From assembly GCA_002307275.1 (NCBI GenBank), contig DBTX01000088.1, positions 1 through 33,119 on the forward strand: a DNA stretch of 33,119 nt, read 5' to 3'. Made by a program: the position numbers and the translations under genes. Below are positions 31,801 through 33,119 of this stretch, in pieces; the stretch's first letter is position 1; each line of letters begins with the position of its first letter. Origin of the DNA: Hungateiclostridiaceae bacterium UBA1305. GTDB lineage: Bacteria > Bacillota > Clostridia > Acetivibrionales > DTU013. The notes under the pieces were generated by a model, which was not told the DNA's origin, did not search any database, and saw only the letters and a program-made list of their open reading frames with translations.

Positions 31801-33119
31801 ATGGGGAACTATTTTCATTCCGTTACACTCGATGAGGAAAAATGCAGAGGCTGTACAAACTGTATTAAGAGGTGTCCGACCGAAGCCATCCGGGTGAGAA
31901 AAGGCAAGGCGCGTATCATCAATGAGAGATGTATCGACTGCGGAGAATGTATAAGAATATGCCCATATCATGCAAAAATGGCAATTACAGATGATTTTTC
32001 GTGTATTAAACCCTTTAAATACAGGATAGCTATACCGGCTCCAACATTATACAGCCAGTTCAAGCCTGAATATAACAGGAACAAACTCTTGAATGCCTTC
32101 AAACTGATAGGCTTTGATGATGTGTACGAAGTGGCCAGGGGAGCTGAATTTGTTACAGAAGCGACAAAATCCCTGATTGCGGGAGAAGGTATAAAAAAAC
32201 CGTTGATATCGTCAGCCTGTCCGGCTGTTGTCAGATTGATACAGGTCAGGTTTCCGAATCTGATAGACAATCTGGTAAAACTGGAATCTCCGATGGAAGT
32301 TTCTGCAAAGATCATCAAAAGGAAAACGGCTGTTCTAAAAGGCCTCGAACCATCCGATATCGGGGTATTCTTTATTACGCCTTGCGCTGCCAAAGTTACC
32401 AGTGTCAAGGCGCCTTATGAAAATCAGAAATCTTCTGTAGATGGCGTTATTTCAATTAGAGATATTTACCTCAAACTCCTTTCCAGGCTTGATCAGGCGG
32501 AAGAAACCGAACAGCTTGCACAGGCAGGCTACGAGGGTATCCGCTGGGCCAATTCAGGAGGGGAGGGCCTAGCAATCGGTACAGACAAATTTCTGGCTGT
32601 TGATGGAATACACAACGTGATAACAATTCTTGAAGCAATTGAAAATGACAAGCTTGAGGGTGTCGATTTCATTGAAGCATTATCCTGTGCAGGCGGATGC
32701 CTGGGTGGGCCTTTAACAGTTGAGAACGTATATGTTGCAAAAACCAGACTCAAAAAGCATATAGACGAGGCAAGGGCAAATACTTATCAGAATCCCGTAC
32801 TGGAGAAATTCGAGGAGGACATTGTCTGGACCGGTAATATCGTGTACAAGCCGGTTATGAAGCTGGATGACGACTTTGGGATAGCCATGAAAAAGCTGGA
32901 GGATCTCGAACACATCAATGATGAACTGCCGGGCCTTGACTGCGGCGCGTGCGGAGCTCCGAGCTGCCGGGCGCTCGCGGAGGATATTGTAAGAGGAATC
33001 GCAAACGAGACCGACTGCATTTTCAAGCTGCGTGAAAAGGTGCGCGATCTTGCTGCACAAATGATGGAACTGGAGAGCAAGATACCGCCGGTCATGGACA
33101 AGGTCAGAGACAAGGACAA
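31801..33119 (+). CDS. HydS-like [FeFe]-hydrogenase-domain sensor protein (3' end outside window)
   Basis: 439 codons are in the window and the frame stays open at its end. The N-terminus has two [4Fe-4S] motifs (CRGCTNCIKRC from C15; CIDCGECIRIC from C45). The hydrogenase large domain keeps the four H-cluster cysteines in degenerate motifs: L1 SSACP (C140), L2 TPCAAK (C195, with the later Glu missing), L3 SCAGGC (C296, C300) without the GGGxP end. Residues 381-406 add a further FeS domain (CGACGAPSC...C). A short helical stretch follows. Sensory hydrogenases of this architecture usually continue into PAS and signalling domains. With the DRTGG and ATPase genes it resembles, from memory, the Thermoanaerobacterium hfs locus. 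Likely role: H2 or redox sensing rather than bulk catalysis. Confidence 0.88.
   Translation, partial: MGNYFHSVTLDEEKCRGCTNCIKRCPTEAIRVRKGKARIINERCIDCGECIRICPYHAKMAITDDFSCIKPFKYRIAIPAPTLYSQFKPEYNRNKLLNAFKLIGFDDVYEVARGAEFVTEATKSLIAGEGIKKPLISSACPAVVRLIQVRFPNLIDNLVKLESPMEVSAKIIKRKTAVLKGLEPSDIGVFFITPCAAKVTSVKAPYENQKSSVDGVISIRDIYLKLLSRLDQAEETEQLAQAGYEGIRWANSGGEGLAIGTDKFLAVDGIHNVITILEAIENDKLEGVDFIEALSCAGGCLGGPLTVENVYVAKTRLKKHIDEARANTYQNPVLEKFEEDIVWTGNIVYKPVMKLDDDFGIAMKKLEDLEHINDELPGLDCGACGAPSCRALAEDIVRGIANETDCIFKLREKVRDLAAQMMELESKIPPVMDKVRDKD

Overview
The window looks like chromosomal DNA from an anaerobic, cellulose- or cellodextrin-degrading member of the Clostridia, close to Ruminiclostridium or Acetivibrio. 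The grounds are strong AGGAGG ribosome sites, a moderate base composition, a cellobiose phosphorylase very like the clostridial enzymes, a seven-gene locus with the same gene order as the cellobiose/cellodextrin uptake (cua) cluster I recall from Ruminiclostridium cellulolyticum, and two [FeFe]-hydrogenase-type loci. No phage, integrase or transposase gene is visible. Almost every gene is on the + strand; one small membrane protein is on the - strand.

Layout. 1-553 is non-coding, with a GC-rich tract, a terminator and a dispersed palindromic repeat. 554-3387 holds a MocR-type regulator (GntR DNA-binding domain fused to an aminotransferase fold) and a separate aminotransferase that is its close paralogue. 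REP-like GGGGACGGTTC repeats and an unrecognised small protein follow. uvrA (4335-7166) lies behind a perfect match to the Gram-positive LexA/DinR box. A convergent 40-residue membrane peptide shares its terminator. Next come a DUF47/PhoU-like protein and a PiT phosphate permease behind a PhoP-box-like direct repeat, then clpE.

12124-23490 is the cua-cbpA locus: sensor lipoprotein, YesM-type kinase, YesN-type regulator, then a solute-binding protein, two permeases and cellobiose phosphorylase. No ABC ATPase is present. Two DNA boxes with the same 42-nt distance to a TATAACAT element precede the binding-protein gene and the permease pair, and are the best candidate sites for the response regulator. 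A cre-like site sits beside the first.

23997-29407 encodes a trimeric electron-bifurcating hydrogenase-type complex: a NuoE-like subunit, a NuoF-like subunit fused to a GltD/NfnB-like flavoprotein, and a HydA-like subunit. Two Rex-like operators lie in its leader. After a secreted copper-amine-oxidase-N-domain protein ending beside a 9-bp minisatellite, a third Rex-like operator overlaps the -35 of an operon encoding a DRTGG-domain protein, an anti-sigma-type ATPase and a HydS-like sensory hydrogenase that runs off the window end.

Taken together, the second half links cellobiose import and phosphorolysis to reductant disposal, with NADH-responsive Rex as the likely common regulator of both hydrogenase loci. 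The most novel-looking features are the NuoF-GltD fusion beside a HydA whose L1 motif reads TSCSPGW, the paired CuaR boxes, the Rex sites, and a Big2-domain solute-binding protein without a lipobox.
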